DNA of 64,000 nt from Neurospora tetrasperma FGSC 2508 (lineage: Eukaryota > Ascomycota > Sordariomycetes > Sordariales > Sordariaceae). Where the stretch lies: assembly GCF_000213175.1 (NCBI RefSeq), contig NW_009799099.1:4280473-4344472 (forward strand). Reading direction: 5' to 3'. The translations under genes and the position numbers were made by a program. Below the pieces are notes generated by a model that was not told the DNA's origin, did not search any database, and was given only the letters and a program-made list of their open reading frames with translations. This document shows positions 22,873-36,200 of this stretch, piece by piece. Within the stretch, counting starts at the first letter, position 1. Each line of letters opens with the position of its first letter.

Positions 22873-23994
22873 CCGTGCTGGGTCAAGTCTAAAGTGTTAG
22901 TGGGCAAGTAAACAAATAATAAACTGGCAAAGTCGCAGGTCGCAAAGGCCATGGGAAGACCACAGTGATTGGGAAGTGGGATGAGGAAAAGTGCGTACCT
23001 ATTGCAGAGGTGTCGCCAGCAATCGGTCAAGGTTGTCCGCTCATATCACGGAGCCGGGGAAAGAGACGGGGGGAGATATTGTGGATGGAGATTCCTTAAC
23101 AAATTCCGGCCCCGGGACTGACTGGTCGCGCGCGGGCAGTCGGTTCGGTGGACTCCCGTCGCTTGGGAAAGTTTTCCTCCGCAGCCCGCTTCGCCCGCCC
23201 GAAATCTGGAGCCGGGACCACTGACCGGTCTGAGCGCCCGACGTCCAGCGTCTGAAGCTGCCGGTGGGGTTCAAGGTAGCTCCCGCCCGTCTATGAGCCA
23301 ATGACAAGCGCTCTTTTCCACGGGGTAAAGTGGCGTCCCTGCATCACCTATGTTACTGCGTACACAGCACGGTTAGGTGGGTTCATGCCAAGACCCTTAT
23401 TAGCAGGGCAGCCCTATAAACTTACAAGTACACTACGTACACTATTCTAGAATAGTACCTAGGTACTGTTCCAGCTTGTACGCCCGCGTGTAATTCCTTA
23501 GGTTCTGCGTTGCCTGTCCCTCCATGCGCAGCCGAGCTCTTCTTGCCTTAACAATTTCCTGTCTCCCTCCTTATTACTTACCTCTAGGTACTCCTCTTCT
23601 TACTCATCTCTTCCTGCTTCATGCACCTTCATCTTCAGGTTCACCAACTCACAGGTTGGTCATCTGGATCTGTTGGACGGCCGTGCCTCTTGGCGCCCAT
23701 TCACTGTGCTTCCATTCACGGGCCCTCCCGTCCTGGGTATTTAGGCTGCCCTGCTTTTTCCCTTCTTCCCTGTTCCTACTACCAGAATCAACACCTTTTC
23801 GTCGTCCCAGTCCAACAGCTGTTCATCCTCCATCGCCAACCTCGAGCATGCCGGCAGCATCGGGCTGTTCATCACAGAAACGAAGCACATCCATGCCGTG
23901 GAATTTCCAGACCACTGCCACCCACTTGCTTTGGTTGACGAACGTTGGTCAACCTCATCACGACGAGATCATTTTTCTTTGACTTGTCGCCAAA
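22873..23994. promoter_or_regulatory. Divergent promoter region, mS41 / SNF2-RING gene
   Basis: 1.12 kb between divergent starts. A pyrimidine-rich leader (about 23520-23960) precedes the SNF2-RING ATG. The open frames here (for example 23524-23982) lack a recognisable protein pattern. Confidence 0.5.
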
Positions 23995-26900
23995 ATGCCT
24001 CCAAAGAAAAAGTCCCAAGGGCAGTCTCGACAACCCCGATCAGACTGGGAAGCCAACCCTGAAAACGTAGCCGCATTTGTCGACCATGTTCGGTCCGTTG
24101 GACTTGATCCCGCCGTTTCCACAACTGATGCCGAACAGGACATTGAAGTTCGACCTGCTAAGCGCCCAAAACTTTCGCGGGGCGTGTTCAAACCTAGCGA
24201 TGCCGTTTGTATCGACGAGCACACAGTCGCCCTTCCTGTCCGTGATACTGCGGCTATTCCCAAAGATTTTAGTCTCAACAAGCAAAACATAGGAGACTAC
24301 GTAGACGTTTGGGTGGTGAATGCCAAACCCGACCGCCGTGATCCAGAACGTGGCGCCTGGTACTTGCATCTCGCTCCTAGCAAAAACAGCAGTCGCGCAA
24401 ATAAGAACAAGAACGCCCATATCTGCTATGCCCTCAAGACAAGGACCATCTCTTCAAAACTCGCTCTCATGGCCCGTGTTGCCAAGACACAATCATTTGA
24501 CCCTGGGTCGCCGGGCTATCTTTGGACAGCTGTGGATATCGCCATCCGTCAAGAAGGAGCATCTGTCAAGATCGATGTCACTCTCAGACTAATGTGGAAC
24601 ACTAGTACAGATGTGTACCAGTCCAAGGTTCAGCAGGGGCTGAAAACTCAGGTGCTGATGGCGTATTACCCGAATTTACTCGTGTCAGCGCAGGAGACCA
24701 TCGCATGGACTCCACAGCATTTCTACGAAGCAGCGCATACTCCAACGCCCAATATTTCTGACGGACATCTCGCGACAGCAAGGATCCCCAGTCTGGAGAC
24801 GGACCTTTATCCCTTCCAGCGAAGGGCTGTCAAGTGGCTTCTACACCGTGAAGGCGTCGAATGGAGTGGCCTTCCTCAACCCGATGGCCAGCCTTTGGTC
24901 CAACCCTCCGAGAGCGGAGATTCGTCTCTTCTCCCTGCCTTTTTCCACCAGGTTAAGAAGCTCGATGGCGAAACGTTTTATATCAGCCCGTTATTTGGCA
25001 TAGTGGTAAAGGACATTACGAAGCTCCCGTCTAATGATATGGTTAAAGGTGGTATTTTGGCCGAGGAAATGGGTAACTTTTGCCCCTGGATTTGATTGCT
25101 GTGGGCTCAAAGCAGAATCACTGACTTTTGATAGGTCTTGGAAAAACCGTCGAAGTGATTGCTCTCACGGTGCTTCACAAACGCCCACCAGGCCCAACAG
25201 TGGCATATGACGCTTTTCTTGGCCGCGAGCTCCAAACAACAGGAGCGACCCTGATAATAACGCCTTTACCTCTTCTCGATCAATGGCTTTCCGAATTGAA
25301 CCGCCATGCACCGACTTTGAAGGTGGTTTACTATCCAGGGCTGAAAAAGGCGGCCAAGATGAAGGGTGTAGACCTTTCGTCCACGCAATTGGCTCAGCAG
25401 GATGTGGTCATCACCACTTATGAAGTTCTTCGGACCGAGATCTGGTCAGCCGTCGATCATCCTGAACGATCCATGCGCGGAAAAAAGCAATACGAGCGCC
25501 AGACATCTCCCCTTGTCGAGCTTGGGTGGTGGCGTGTCTGCATTGACGAGGCCCAGATGGTGGAAAACTGGAACAGCAACACTGCCGTACTTGCAAGACG
25601 TATTCCCCGCGTTCATGCTTGGGCAATCACTGGCACTCCGGTGAAGGACGACATCCAGAAAGGTGAAAATTCCACCTGAAAGGCTAGGTCGCCTTTGGTT
25701 TGACAATGGCTAACGGATGGCATCCAGATCTACGAGGCCTTCTGAACTTCCTCCGAGTTGAGCCGTATGCCTCGGATAAAGAGGCCTGGGGAGCCTTAAT
25801 GTCCGACAAGGCGCGCTTCAAGAGCCTGTTCGGCTCCATCACAATGCGGCACACGAAGAGTATGGTCAGAAGCGAAATATCGATTCCGTCCCAGAAACGA
25901 CATGTGATCACGATGCCCTTCAGCGCCGTGGAGGAACAACATTACCGGACCGTATTCAGAGAGCTCGTCAACAACTGCGGCTTGGATGTTGAGGGAAATC
26001 CAATTCAGGAAGACTGGGACCCCGAAGACCCTTTCACGCAACAAGGCATGCGGACTGCCCTCGATCAGCTGCGGCAATTGACCCTTCACCCTGAAGTGGG
26101 AAATCGAAACCGCAAGGCCTTAGGCAAAAGGTCGGGTCGCCCTATGCGAACAGTGGCCGAGGTCCTTGATGCAATGCTAGAGCAGAGTGATGGTGCCATC
26201 AGGAGTGATCAACGTAGTCTCCTGCTCATGCAGCTCAAAAGAGGACAAATTCTGGCTGGAATGGACCGCGTCCAGGATGCACTAACTATTTGGGAGGATG
26301 TCCGCGCGAAAAGTGTAGAGATGGTAGCGGAGTGCCGGAAACAGCTTGAAGCGGAGCTTGCGAAAGACCCTGTGGTACCGTCAGGTGCGAAGGAAGATAG
26401 CGAATCGGATGATGACGAGGACATCTCAGCTGGACTCAAAGATGCCCGTCGGCGACTGAGATTCGCCCTTGAAGTTCTGCACATGGCCATGTTTCTGTGC
26501 GCAAACGGATATTACTCTAGCAAGACGGACGACAAGTTGACTGTTCCGGACTCTGATGAGTTCAAGCGGCTGGACAAACTGGAATCCGAAGGCTACGACC
26601 TTGCGAAGGCTATCAGGAAGGAAATCCTGCAAGAGGTACATTCACATTCCTATCTTTTGTGCGACGTGTACTAACAGACAGTTTAGAGTTACGGCAAGGC
26701 GAGGAAGCTGATGGACAAGCTCGATGAATGTCGCCAGAAGCAAGACTTTGCGGTCATCCCCGCAGTGGATATACCCGAAGAAAGCGGCGTCGAATGTAGT
26801 AACATCATCATCGCTCTCGAGGGTATATACGAGGCCCTTGACCGGCAGGCCGACAAGCTCGACGAATGGAGAGAGCATGTCATCCAACTTCTGCTCAAGC

Positions 26901-28877
26901 CGTTGGTGGATGAGGACAATACCGATGTTGAAGCCACAGGCCAAGAATACGAGGAATCAACAAAGCTTCAGGATGAGATTCTGGCATATGTACAGGTTTT
27001 GAAGGCCGCTATCGCCGACCGACAAGCCGTGATATCTGGGCAACAAAACGGCCTGGTCGAACACGAAGTTGGGGTGGTGCTTAAAATGGCACGCGATGAT
27101 ATGGAAGTGGAAGCAGGCCACGAGCCGCCCGAATCGGCCAAGCGGATCCTCGAGCTCTTTGCCCTTCGCGAAAGTGTCAAGCCGAAGTTCAAGGAAGGCG
27201 ATGGTCATACATCCCTGAGAGGCATTATCTCGAAACTTCGAGCCGTGATGACGGATTTGCGACATCAGGAAGCGAGTGGGAGCAAAAGAGCAAGGCTTGA
27301 GCTTGCTTTGGCAGAGAGATTGTTAAAGTCAACCCAGGCTCAGCATACGGACCAAGGCAAAGCAGCGACAGCCATGGAACAAGAGGTGGAGAACTTCACT
27401 GACATCTTGAACGCACGTCTTGATTTCTACCGGCAACTCCAACAAGTTTCAGACTCGGTAGAAGAGTACACGGGGGCCACGAACGAACAAGCCCTACAGA
27501 GGGCTATCGACGAGGAAGAAAGGTTGAAGACGAAAGTGGCCACAGCGGAGTCGAAGCATCGTTACCGTAAGTTACGCCTATTGCGAGACACTTGTGCTGT
27601 GATTTCATGTTCTATGGTGTAACATGATGTACTGACACCCTATTACAGTGCTTCATCTTAAACAAGCCGATGCTTCCTCCGACGAGGAGCGAATGTGTGT
27701 CATCTGCCAGTCACCATTCTCCATCGGCGTCTTGACAGTCTGCGGCCACCAGTTTTGCAAAGAGTGCATCACAATGTGGTTCACAGCTCACCACAACTGC
27801 CCGGTGTGCAAGCGACCCCTTCATCGCTCTAACCTGCACAACATCACATACAAACCTCAAGAACTCAAAGTCCATTCGGAAGGCCACAACACCCGCGACT
27901 CCAACAAGCAGCTAGCCCCTCGCGACCAGCAACCAACGTCACCGTCCAAGTCCAAAAAGCACACATCCATATACACCGAATTCAACCCCTCCAAACTCGC
28001 CGAGATCCAAAACATCGACCTCGAAAACGGCCCGCACTACACCACCAAAGTCGACACCCTAATCCGCCACCTCCTCTGGCTGCGCCAATCCGACCCCGGC
28101 GCCAAGTCCATTGTCTTTTCGCAATACCAGGACTTCCTCTACGTGTTAGCTCAGGCCTTTGAACGCTACCACATCGGCTACTCCTCATTCTACCGCAGTG
28201 CTGTGTCCAGCGTCGCCTCCTTCCGTGAAGACCCCTCCATCGAAGTCTTTTTGCTGCACGCACGTGCCCACGCGAGTGGGCTGAACCTGGTCAACGCCAG
28301 CCATGTGTTCCTCTGCGAACCGCTGCTTAACACGGCGCTGGAGTTGCAGGCTATTGCGAGAGTTGACAGGATTGGTCAGAAGCAGGAGACGACGGTGTGG
28401 TTGTATATCGTGGACGGGACGGTGGAGCAGAATGTCTATGAGTTGAGTGTGAAGAGGCGGTTGGAGCATATGGAGAGGCGTGCTACTGTTGGTGGTACTG
28501 CTGATTCTTCTTCTTCTTCTTCTTCTTCAACAAACACGAAAACAAGGGGGGAGGCAAAGGACAAAGAAAAGGAGTCCGAGACACTCGAAGACATAAGTCT
28601 TGACGCGGCCAACGCGCAGGAGATGCAACAGGCGCATCTGAGTAAACTGATGGGTAAAGGATCGGATGGGGTGGTGGGCGAGGCAGTGGATCAGAATGAT
28701 TTGTGGACGTGTTTGTTTGGGGGTGTCAAGTCTGCTGGACGGACATCAACAACTACTGAAACTGGTGGCGGCGGAGTTGGTAATAATAATGAGGAGGCGG
28801 AGAGGTTGTTGGTGGAGAATCCGGTAACGAGAGGGTTCTTAGCTGGGGAGGCGGCTGAGGGAAGGAATAGAATGTGA
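23995..28877 (+). CDS. SNF2-family ATPase with embedded RING finger (SHPRH/Irc20-like)
   Basis: Predicted 1,540 aa from five exons (23995-25072, 25135-25662, 25728-26635, 26687-27566, 27649-28877); all splices keep frame and have GT..AG ends with CTGAC/CTAAC branch sites. The family couples a DNA translocase to a RING ubiquitin ligase in replication and repair (SHPRH, Irc20). The ATP-binding motif AEEMGLGKT forms across intron 1. The DEAH-box equivalent is DEAQ (497-500), as in SHPRH. Motif III is AITGTPVKDDIQ and the lobe continues KDLRGLLNFLRVEPY across intron 2. A very long helical linker (about 570-1130) separates the lobes. The C3HC4 RING is CVICQSPFSIGVLTVCGHQF through CPVCKRPL (about 1148-1187), then the second helicase lobe with SIVFSQYQDFLYVLAQ and LQAIARVDRIGQKQET. 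The tail has a TTC-encoded serine run and acidic patches. Confidence 0.92.
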
Positions 28878-30161
28878 AGAGGCGGTGAAGCTCCAAATCA
28901 AAGAGGAGGAGATGGAATTGCAGGAATTGGAGTGTCGGAGTGATATATACCCAGGGTTTAGTCCGCGGTCAAGATGATGATTGAGATGGTGTTTTTTATT
29001 CGAGTTGGTAGTCCAGACAGTGCGCGAGGTACACCAAGATACATATCTATCATCTAAATTTCTCAGTCTCTGTCTAAATCATTACAGAGGGAGGTAAGAT
29101 CTTAGTTATGGTAACAAAATAAGAAATCTTAACCGCCCTATCTACCTGTCCATCCACGAGGAGCATGTCTGTATAGCATTCTCGGCTTTAAGAGTTCGCT
29201 ATCTCTCCGCCTGCACTGGGTACCCAAAAGGACTGACACGAGGAAGGTAAACCAAAAATAACGGTGCGTCATGAGCCCGACGCCGACACCGAGGACGGGA
29301 AGAAAAAGGCAGCCGTAGATAGTGACAAACGCAATGTGGAAATCCAGTTACGGCACAAGTGATTATATACCTCTACAGGATGCAGAAGGATATCTCGGGT
29401 TCTTCGCGGGGCCAGTGTCTGTAATCTTGCCGAATCGACTCGCGACTACGGATGTCAGATATGCAGAGTTGATAATAAAAGATGTGCCATTTGCATCTAA
29501 CAGCCGTCAAAAGCGAGTAATGTGGGCAGTCGGACACCTTCAACCCTGCAACTTGGAATTCGGTCGTCGCGAGTTTATTCGGTACGAAATCTTGTTTCTG
29601 GATCACTGTCCGGTCAGAGAGCGAGGGGATCACCAAAGTGAGTTTAAGCTGATGATAATCAAAGAAGATCTTTCGAAAATGTACAATGAATCCTTCGCAA
29701 TGTTACCTGTTCCCTTCAGTGATCTAAACCCGCTATAAGCGTGTTTTTCTTGTTCCATGGTAACGCCAAATCAACCTCTTTTGACTCTAGCAGTGTGCAT
29801 CTAATGCCGAGTGACCCATGTTAGAACATGGGCATCTCTCGCTGTCCCATGGGGTATGTGCATCCAACATGGTCTTTTAGAAGTAAGTACCGAAACGCTC
29901 AAGATCCATCCAATCCTTTCTTGACTGGAAAGGGATCTTTATTAATGGTAGTAATGGATCCCGCTTATTTGCCATTCCAACTCTTCAACAGTAAAGCAAT
30001 CATCCTGTGAGTCTGGCAATCACTAGGATAAAATAAATCAGGTTCCAAACGCCAAAATGATAAACTCCAACCCAACTCTTGCCATATCCACCCATCCCAT
30101 CTACCCATCTATCTTTCTATCCATTTTGTGAACACCCGTTTGGACGTATCTATGAGACCTT
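28878..30161. other. Convergent intergenic region, SNF2-RING to malic enzyme
   Basis: 1.28 kb between facing stops; both 3' UTRs lie here. It also holds the doubtful 135-codon frame at 29334-29738, listed separately. Confidence 0.5.
29334..29738 (+). CDS. Doubtful small ORF, 134 aa, no recognised family
   Basis: Starts at the first ATG in frame (MWKSSYGTSDYIPLQDAEGY). The composition looks more protein-like than other intergenic frames, mixing hydrophobic and charged residues without low-complexity runs. I recognise no domain, and there is no obvious splice partner. It lies between two convergent genes on the same strand as the SNF2-RING gene, so it could equally be part of that gene's 3' UTR. 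It is listed only as a candidate. Confidence 0.25.
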   Translation: MWKSSYGTSDYIPLQDAEGYLGFFAGPVSVILPNRLATTDVRYAELIIKDVPFASNSRQKRVMWAVGHLQPCNLEFGRREFIRYEILFLDHCPVRERGDHQSEFKLMIIKEDLSKMYNESFAMLPVPFSDLNPL

Positions 30162-33100
30162 CTAAAACTTGGGGTCGTAGATGTGCTGCTTGATGTACCT
30201 CTCGAGGTCAACATCACCCCACTCCTCCCACTCAAGCCACTGCTCTTCCGGTAGGGCGCTGACGCCTTCACGGCGGGCAGACTTCATCACCTCACGCGCA
30301 ACAATGACGCTAGCCTCACGGACACGGTCAATGCGGGGGTAGATAAGGCCTTGCTTGACCTCATCGGCATTGAGGGAGTTAGCCAGGGCAGCGGCCGAGG
30401 TGTAGATCATGTCATCGGTGACTCTGCTAGCCTTGGCGAGGATGGCACCAAGACCAATACCGGGGAAGACGTAGACGTTGTTACCCTGGTTAGGGTGATA
30501 TGTTACACCGTTCGTAGTGTAGCTGGAGAAGGGAGAACCGGAAGCAAAGAGCACGGTTCCTTCAGTCCAGTCAATGGCCTCCTTGAACGTACATTCAGCC
30601 TTGGTGAGAGGGTTGCTGAGGGGGAAGAGGATGGGCCTGCGGCCAAGTCCTCCGGCGTCGACGGAAGCCTTGAGGGCGCGGACGACCGACTCGGTAAAGA
30701 CGCCATGAGTGGCGGTAAGACCGACAAGCGCACTGGGCTTGACGTACTCGATAACCTCCTCGAGGGTGCGGAACTGATGGCCGTTGTTGTCGGTACGGGC
30801 GAAGTACTTTTTGTGTTCGGCCAGCTTATCACCGCGATCCTTGGTCACGAGGCCCTTGGTATCAACAAGCCAGAACTTGTCCTTAGCTTGTTGCTCCGAG
30901 AGGCCACGCTTGGTATAGTACTCGACCAGTTGCTTGGCAACGCCAACACCGGCGGAGCCAGCTCCCATAAAGACAAGACGTTGCTCCTCGATAGGAACAT
31001 TTGAAAGGTTGACGGCACCAATGTAACTATATTGTACAACGTACTGTCAGCAATTTGTCTCACGCTCACAAGTCACTTTTTGAAACGTGGGATTTCCCAT
31101 TCAAGTAACTTCATCTTCTGCAGGGCTGGAGGGGTTTTCCAACTTACCCGGCGAGGACAACAGCTCCAGTTCCCTGGATATCATCGTTGAAGCACTTGTA
31201 CTGATCGCGGTACCGATCGAGGTAGTTGAAAGCCTTTTCACTTTCAAAGTCCTCAAACTGCACAACCATGTCCGGGAAGACTTCAGCGGCAGCCTCCATG
31301 AACTCGTCCATGAACTCCTGTTGCTCGGCAACCGGGATACGCTTCTGACGAAGGCCCAAGTAGAGGGGGTCCTTCAGGTTGGTCTCGTTGGCGGTACCGC
31401 AGTCGAGGACGATAGGGAGCGTCTTGTCCGGGTGAATACCAGCAGCAGCCGTGTACAAAGCTAGCTTACCGATCTGGTACATGTTAGTGTCTTGCCAGCG
31501 TATGCAATTGAGTAATTGCCGAAAAAAAAAACACTTACCGGAATGCCAACACCATTGACACCTAGGTCTCCCAAACCGAGAATGCGGGAACCGTCAGTGA
31601 CGACACAAATCTCGGGCTGAGGATAGGGCCAATTCCTCAAGATTGTACGGATCGACTTCCTTTGTTTGATCGAAATGTACAGCGCTTCTGGCCGAGTGTA
31701 GAGGGTCGAGTACTGGAGGCAAACGTCGCCAATGGTGGGAGTGTAGACCAATGGCATCATCTCCTTGGCATGATCCATCAGGAGGCGGTAGAAGAGGTCG
31801 ACGTTTTGGCTCTTGATGGTCGACAGGTAGAGATACCTGTCAATGTCGGTTTGACGGGTGCGGATCATCTTGAGCGCACGCTCAACCTGCTTCTCGGAGT
31901 CCTCCATGACGTGCGGAATAAGTCCGGTCAAGTTCTTGGCCACACGCTCTTCAGGAGTGAATGACGTCCCTTTGGGTGAAATGCGAAAATCAGCAACTGC
32001 GGCCATGTTGTGTACGAGGGGTGACGAGGACGGTTCTGGCGAATGTGACACAGACGGAGATACAGAAACTGTTGAGCCAGAAACAGATGAAGTCGAAGAA
32101 AGACGGGGTCGGGGAAAAGAAGATGGGAGAAAACGTGAATATAAGCAAGTCTGGCGTGCATGCAGAAGTCTGGCAGACCAAGGCATGATAGCACCTTGAC
32201 GGACAGCAGAGACTGATGATGCGAGCATGGCCAGACTGACTCAAGGAAGCCGTGGACAACCAAGCTCGGGTGCTGCAGTGATAAGAGACAGGGACAGGAG
32301 AAGCAGCGTGGGACGTGGAGGAAAACGAAGGAAGTGGAAGAAAATAAACAAACAAACGAACAACAACAAAAAAAAAAAAAAGAAAAAAAGAAAAAAAAAA
32401 GACCAGTAAGCTTACCCTTGTTCCAGTGGGGTTGGTTGAGCACCTGGTAACCCCGGGCCTCTTCCTGGGAAATATACTCGGTAGTGGTCTCCTGGTGGAC
32501 CTCGCCGTACGTTTTTTGGCAGTAGCCTTTCAGTGTGTCGAGGTTGGCCATCTTCAGAGCCTCTTCAATGGTTGATAGATCAACGGAAGACATCGGATTC
32601 GAAGCCGAGGTGCGCCGAACCGAAGACATGGACAAGCGCTTTCCTGCACTGAAGGTGGACGAGTGGGAGGAGCGTGCGGACGCAACTGATGCAGACGAGT
32701 GAGGGGAGCTGGACCGCGGGGTCGAGAAATCGGAGCCTGAAGAAGTGCTGAAAGCGTACGAAGTGGAAGCCATTGAGTATGGGGAGGAAAGCGAAGACGG
32801 GTCCAGAAAAGCCAGGAAAGGGCGGATTAAAGAAGACAAATCGTCGAGGTGGCCGGAGAGGTTAAAGTAAGGGCTGGGGAGGGTCCGATACCAGCCTAGC
32901 AGGTTACTCGCACTAAACGTTCTGGAAAGGGAATTTGGAGGTGAGGTGTAAGTCGAGGGGTTGCGATTGGTCTGCGACTTATTAATGGTAGGGCCGGGGT
33001 CTGGACTGGAGGTACCGGTACTTGTAGATGCACCAGCAGAAGAAGTAGTAGCGACGAGTGTAGAAGCAGCGAACCGTGAAGCAAGCAACAGACTCTGTGT

Positions 33101-33253
33101 CAAAGCCAAAGAGGATAGATGATGAGAAGAAGTTCTTCCAGCATCCGGTTTACTCGAGAGGACCGGCCGACTTAATACCTTTTGCAGTCGAGGAGCGGTT
33201 GCGCCGGACATGAGCACCGTCCAGGGCGAAACGGGGAGTCTGTTTTTACCCAT
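30162..33253 (-). CDS. NAD-type malic enzyme (oxaloacetate-decarboxylating malate dehydrogenase)
   Basis: Converts malate to pyruvate, CO2 and NADH, usually in mitochondria (family knowledge). Exons are 32416-33253, 31539-31969, 31148-31473 and 30162-31026, 819 aa. Introns are 446, 65 and 121 nt. Splice junctions rebuild family motifs: QPHWNKG+TSFTPEER, LGVNGVGIP+IGKLALYT and GTGAVVLAG+YIGAVNL. Catalytic and binding motifs are MPLVYTPTIGDVCLQYS, VVTDGSRILGLGDLGV, the metal-binding FEDFE ... CFNDDIQGTG and the dinucleotide motif VFMGAGSAGVGVA. The protein is unusually long because about 260 Ser/Thr-rich residues precede the catalytic fold. The first 60 are Arg/Ser-rich with a single Asp (position 37), presequence-like. 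The first intron contains a second in-frame start at 32228 (626 aa), also presequence-like, and another at 32006 without it. Confidence 0.93.
32363..32402. repeat. A-rich (poly-T on the gene strand) tract in malic-enzyme intron 1
   Basis: Runs of 7-13 A broken by single G on the plus strand, just downstream of the intron donor as the gene is read. It could be a dA:dT promoter element for an internal start, or simple low-complexity sequence. Confidence 0.8.
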
Positions 33254-36200
33254 GCGACGCGAAATTGAGATGGAACGCTATGTCTTTTTTTGTTGCTTTC
33301 ACCTGATTCCTGCTACCTTCTGCTCTCTCTAGTTGGGCATCAAGAGGGCCGCTGTTAGCTGCCGAGTATGTAGCATATCTGGTGAAAACGGCCAGGAGGT
33401 TCTCAAGTGCTTGGGGTGTTGCTTTGTCGTGACAGACGCCTGTCTGGCGGGTTTCGGGAGCCGGGGTATGGCTGTTTCAAGGGCCGCCTGGCCATCATGG
33501 AGAAGGGTGTCTGAGTGTGTGTCTGTGTCCTTGCCTCTGGCGAGGGGAGTCTTCTCCGAATTCTGCCGCCGGCTGTGGATTCCATTACACACGGCCGGCG
33601 CCTTGACGCTTCCATGAACGGTTGGGGGAGGGTCCGGATGGTGTGTGGGTTGGATCTGGCCTGGCCGGCTGGGCATGCCCTAAAGAGGAAAAGAAAGAAA
33701 ACATACCTAGGGGAGTGTAACACACCTTGCACACACGCGTGGTCCAGCCGTTGGAGACACCCGAATACACCCGGTTGGGTTTGCTCAGTGTGACCGCTTA
33801 TTGCTGCGACGAATATGCGGCTTTGAATGCCTTCGGGAAAGTGTTGTACCGGAACGTGGGAAATCGACAACAAATGCTGAAAACGATATCCGCGAATCGG
33901 TCGGTACAATGATGTTGTTGTTACGGTAGCAGCTCTAGGTACGAATAGCGTCTATGTACCTTGCTTCTACACACAAACTGGAGGTAACAGGAACGGCAGA
34001 TCCCGGCCACCAAAATGATATGATGATGATTGATCAACACCAAGAATAGTGAGGAAAGGTAAGGCAGGCTCATACGACGCGAAGCAAGTGAGGGCAAGAT
34101 CGAGGAGATGGAGGAAACGACTGAAAGGCTGCAAGGGCAGGCGGTTTTACGTGGAGGATGCTCTTTCCCGTTCCATCTGTCGACGGGCTCTCCCTTCCGG
34201 TATCGCACCGGTCTTTCACCTCTGCGTCCCGTCTCGTCATCTTTTTAGAACAGTCATTTTTGGGAAGAGGTCGTGTGCTCCTCAGTAGTGTTCCACTGAA
34301 ATTCTCTTCAAGGCAAAAAAAACGGGCAATCCCCACGTCCGGCAATGGTTCGGGGTGTGGCCGGCGTCGTGTATTTCGAGTTCAGAGTGCAAAAGGAGTC
34401 AGAATGTGGTTGAGTTACGTATGGACAGTGGACTTTGGGGCACGTCACAGCCTCTGGGCTGTAAATCCTTCCTGTCACGCTGGAAATGCAGGTGCCGTCC
34501 GCGTGCGATGCCGCTTGTTAGACCCGAAGTCCCCACCGCTACTCCACCGCTTAGCGGCTAGCGACTCCGTAGAATCCATCACAGTTTCCCGCTGCTTACG
34601 CAGTAGGATTCCACTTTTCCACCATTCAGACATTTTGAGCTTTGCATGAGTGTCGAATCTTCAAGGCCCCCGCAGCTGATGTGAGAACTGCAATAGACAT
34701 TGCACGGTGAGAGTTCTTCTATAGTGGCATTTGTCCTCAACTTGGATATGGTAACACCCAGCCTAATTTGAATACTAAAGAATGAACAAGGCATAATGGA
34801 TCGGACGTCCGAGTATTCAGTTGTGTGTCCTGAACTCTACCTACCTAGACTTACTCAGATCTGACATACAGCGCTGATTCCTTCCAGCCCAGTTCCCTTT
34901 CCACTCGTCTACTGTGTACCTCTACTTCTTCCGCAGCTTTGTGACCGGAAAGTTTTTGAGAGTCACGCAGTGCTTTTGTTCCATGCGATGGGCAGCAGCA
35001 ACCGTCGACTTCAAGGCACCAGTTTGTGGAGAAGTGGATTTCGAATCCGTCAAACCTCTTTTCGATACAGCCCAGGGGCTGCAGGGTGATCACCCCGCTG
35101 TCCAATCAGCTTCTCCAATTACATTCAGCAGCTTCTTAATCGGGCTAGCGGGCCCTTCCCGCTTGGTTGCAAATGTGTAACACAGTAACATCGGGGATGA
35201 AAACACCGGGACGTCGAATTCCACCTCCGATTTTGTTCAGTTTGCTTCCAACTCCCGTCGGTTTCTCGGAATGGTTTCGTAACTTTTTCCATCAAGCTCC
35301 CAACAAACCGTTTATCCAACTTTCCGCTCTGCAATTGTAACGCCTACGATTGGCAAGTTGTCCGCAATCCATCCACTTTTTTGGGCGGAAGCCCTTGAAG
35401 TCATCACGGCGCAATTACGGCTAAAAGGGGTCGCAAAATCCGCGAAGGAATCATGAGACACTGAAAACTGTGGACCGCAACATTTTAGTGGGTGCCAGCT
35501 CAGGGCTGGAGTGCTGAATGCGAAGGGTTGTACCACTCCCTACTGTCGCACCACGATCTTTTCGTCCAGATGCTGACATATCCGTCGCACTACAGCTTTC
35601 CACTCTTGTGGTCTGGATGCGGATTCCCACAGGTCGTATGTATAGCGGTAACAGAATAGATTGGATAGGAATTGCGCCCCCATGGATAGCCCATAAACAC
35701 GTATGTTCGTGTTCTCCGTCAACATCGCTTCAATCTTCAAACCCTTGTTTGTCATTAACTTGGGCGACAGAATCGTACCGTTAGCTCCGGTCTGGGCCCA
35801 TAGCATACTGCGATATGGTGAGGTTGGTGATAACTCCCATCCATTTTGCCTCTCTGTCGCGCCAAAAGTATCGTGACCTGCGCGTCAGAATCAGGAAACA
35901 TGATCAGATCGTTATCTTACTGTCCGCTGGGTGCTAGTGCCTACGGTCACCGTCATCCAGACGTGCCGGACCGGTTTAGGCTGGAGGGTTGCGGTCATGC
36001 CGTGTCGGTGAATGTGGATCCCCTCACGAAGCACCCGAAGCACCAGCGGGAGCGTCTCTCGCTTCGACGAACCCTGGGCGTTCAGGGGCTGACCAGGGGA
36101 AACAATCAGGCTGGCCAAAACTCACATCCACCCAGGGTGACACGCATCGAATTGACAAAAGCCAAAAATACGACGAAAGACATGGATCCCTGTTCCGACT

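Noticed and set aside
32227-32409. Lysine-rich plus-strand frame in malic-enzyme intron 1
   Set aside because: Produced by the A-rich tract; antisense to the gene.
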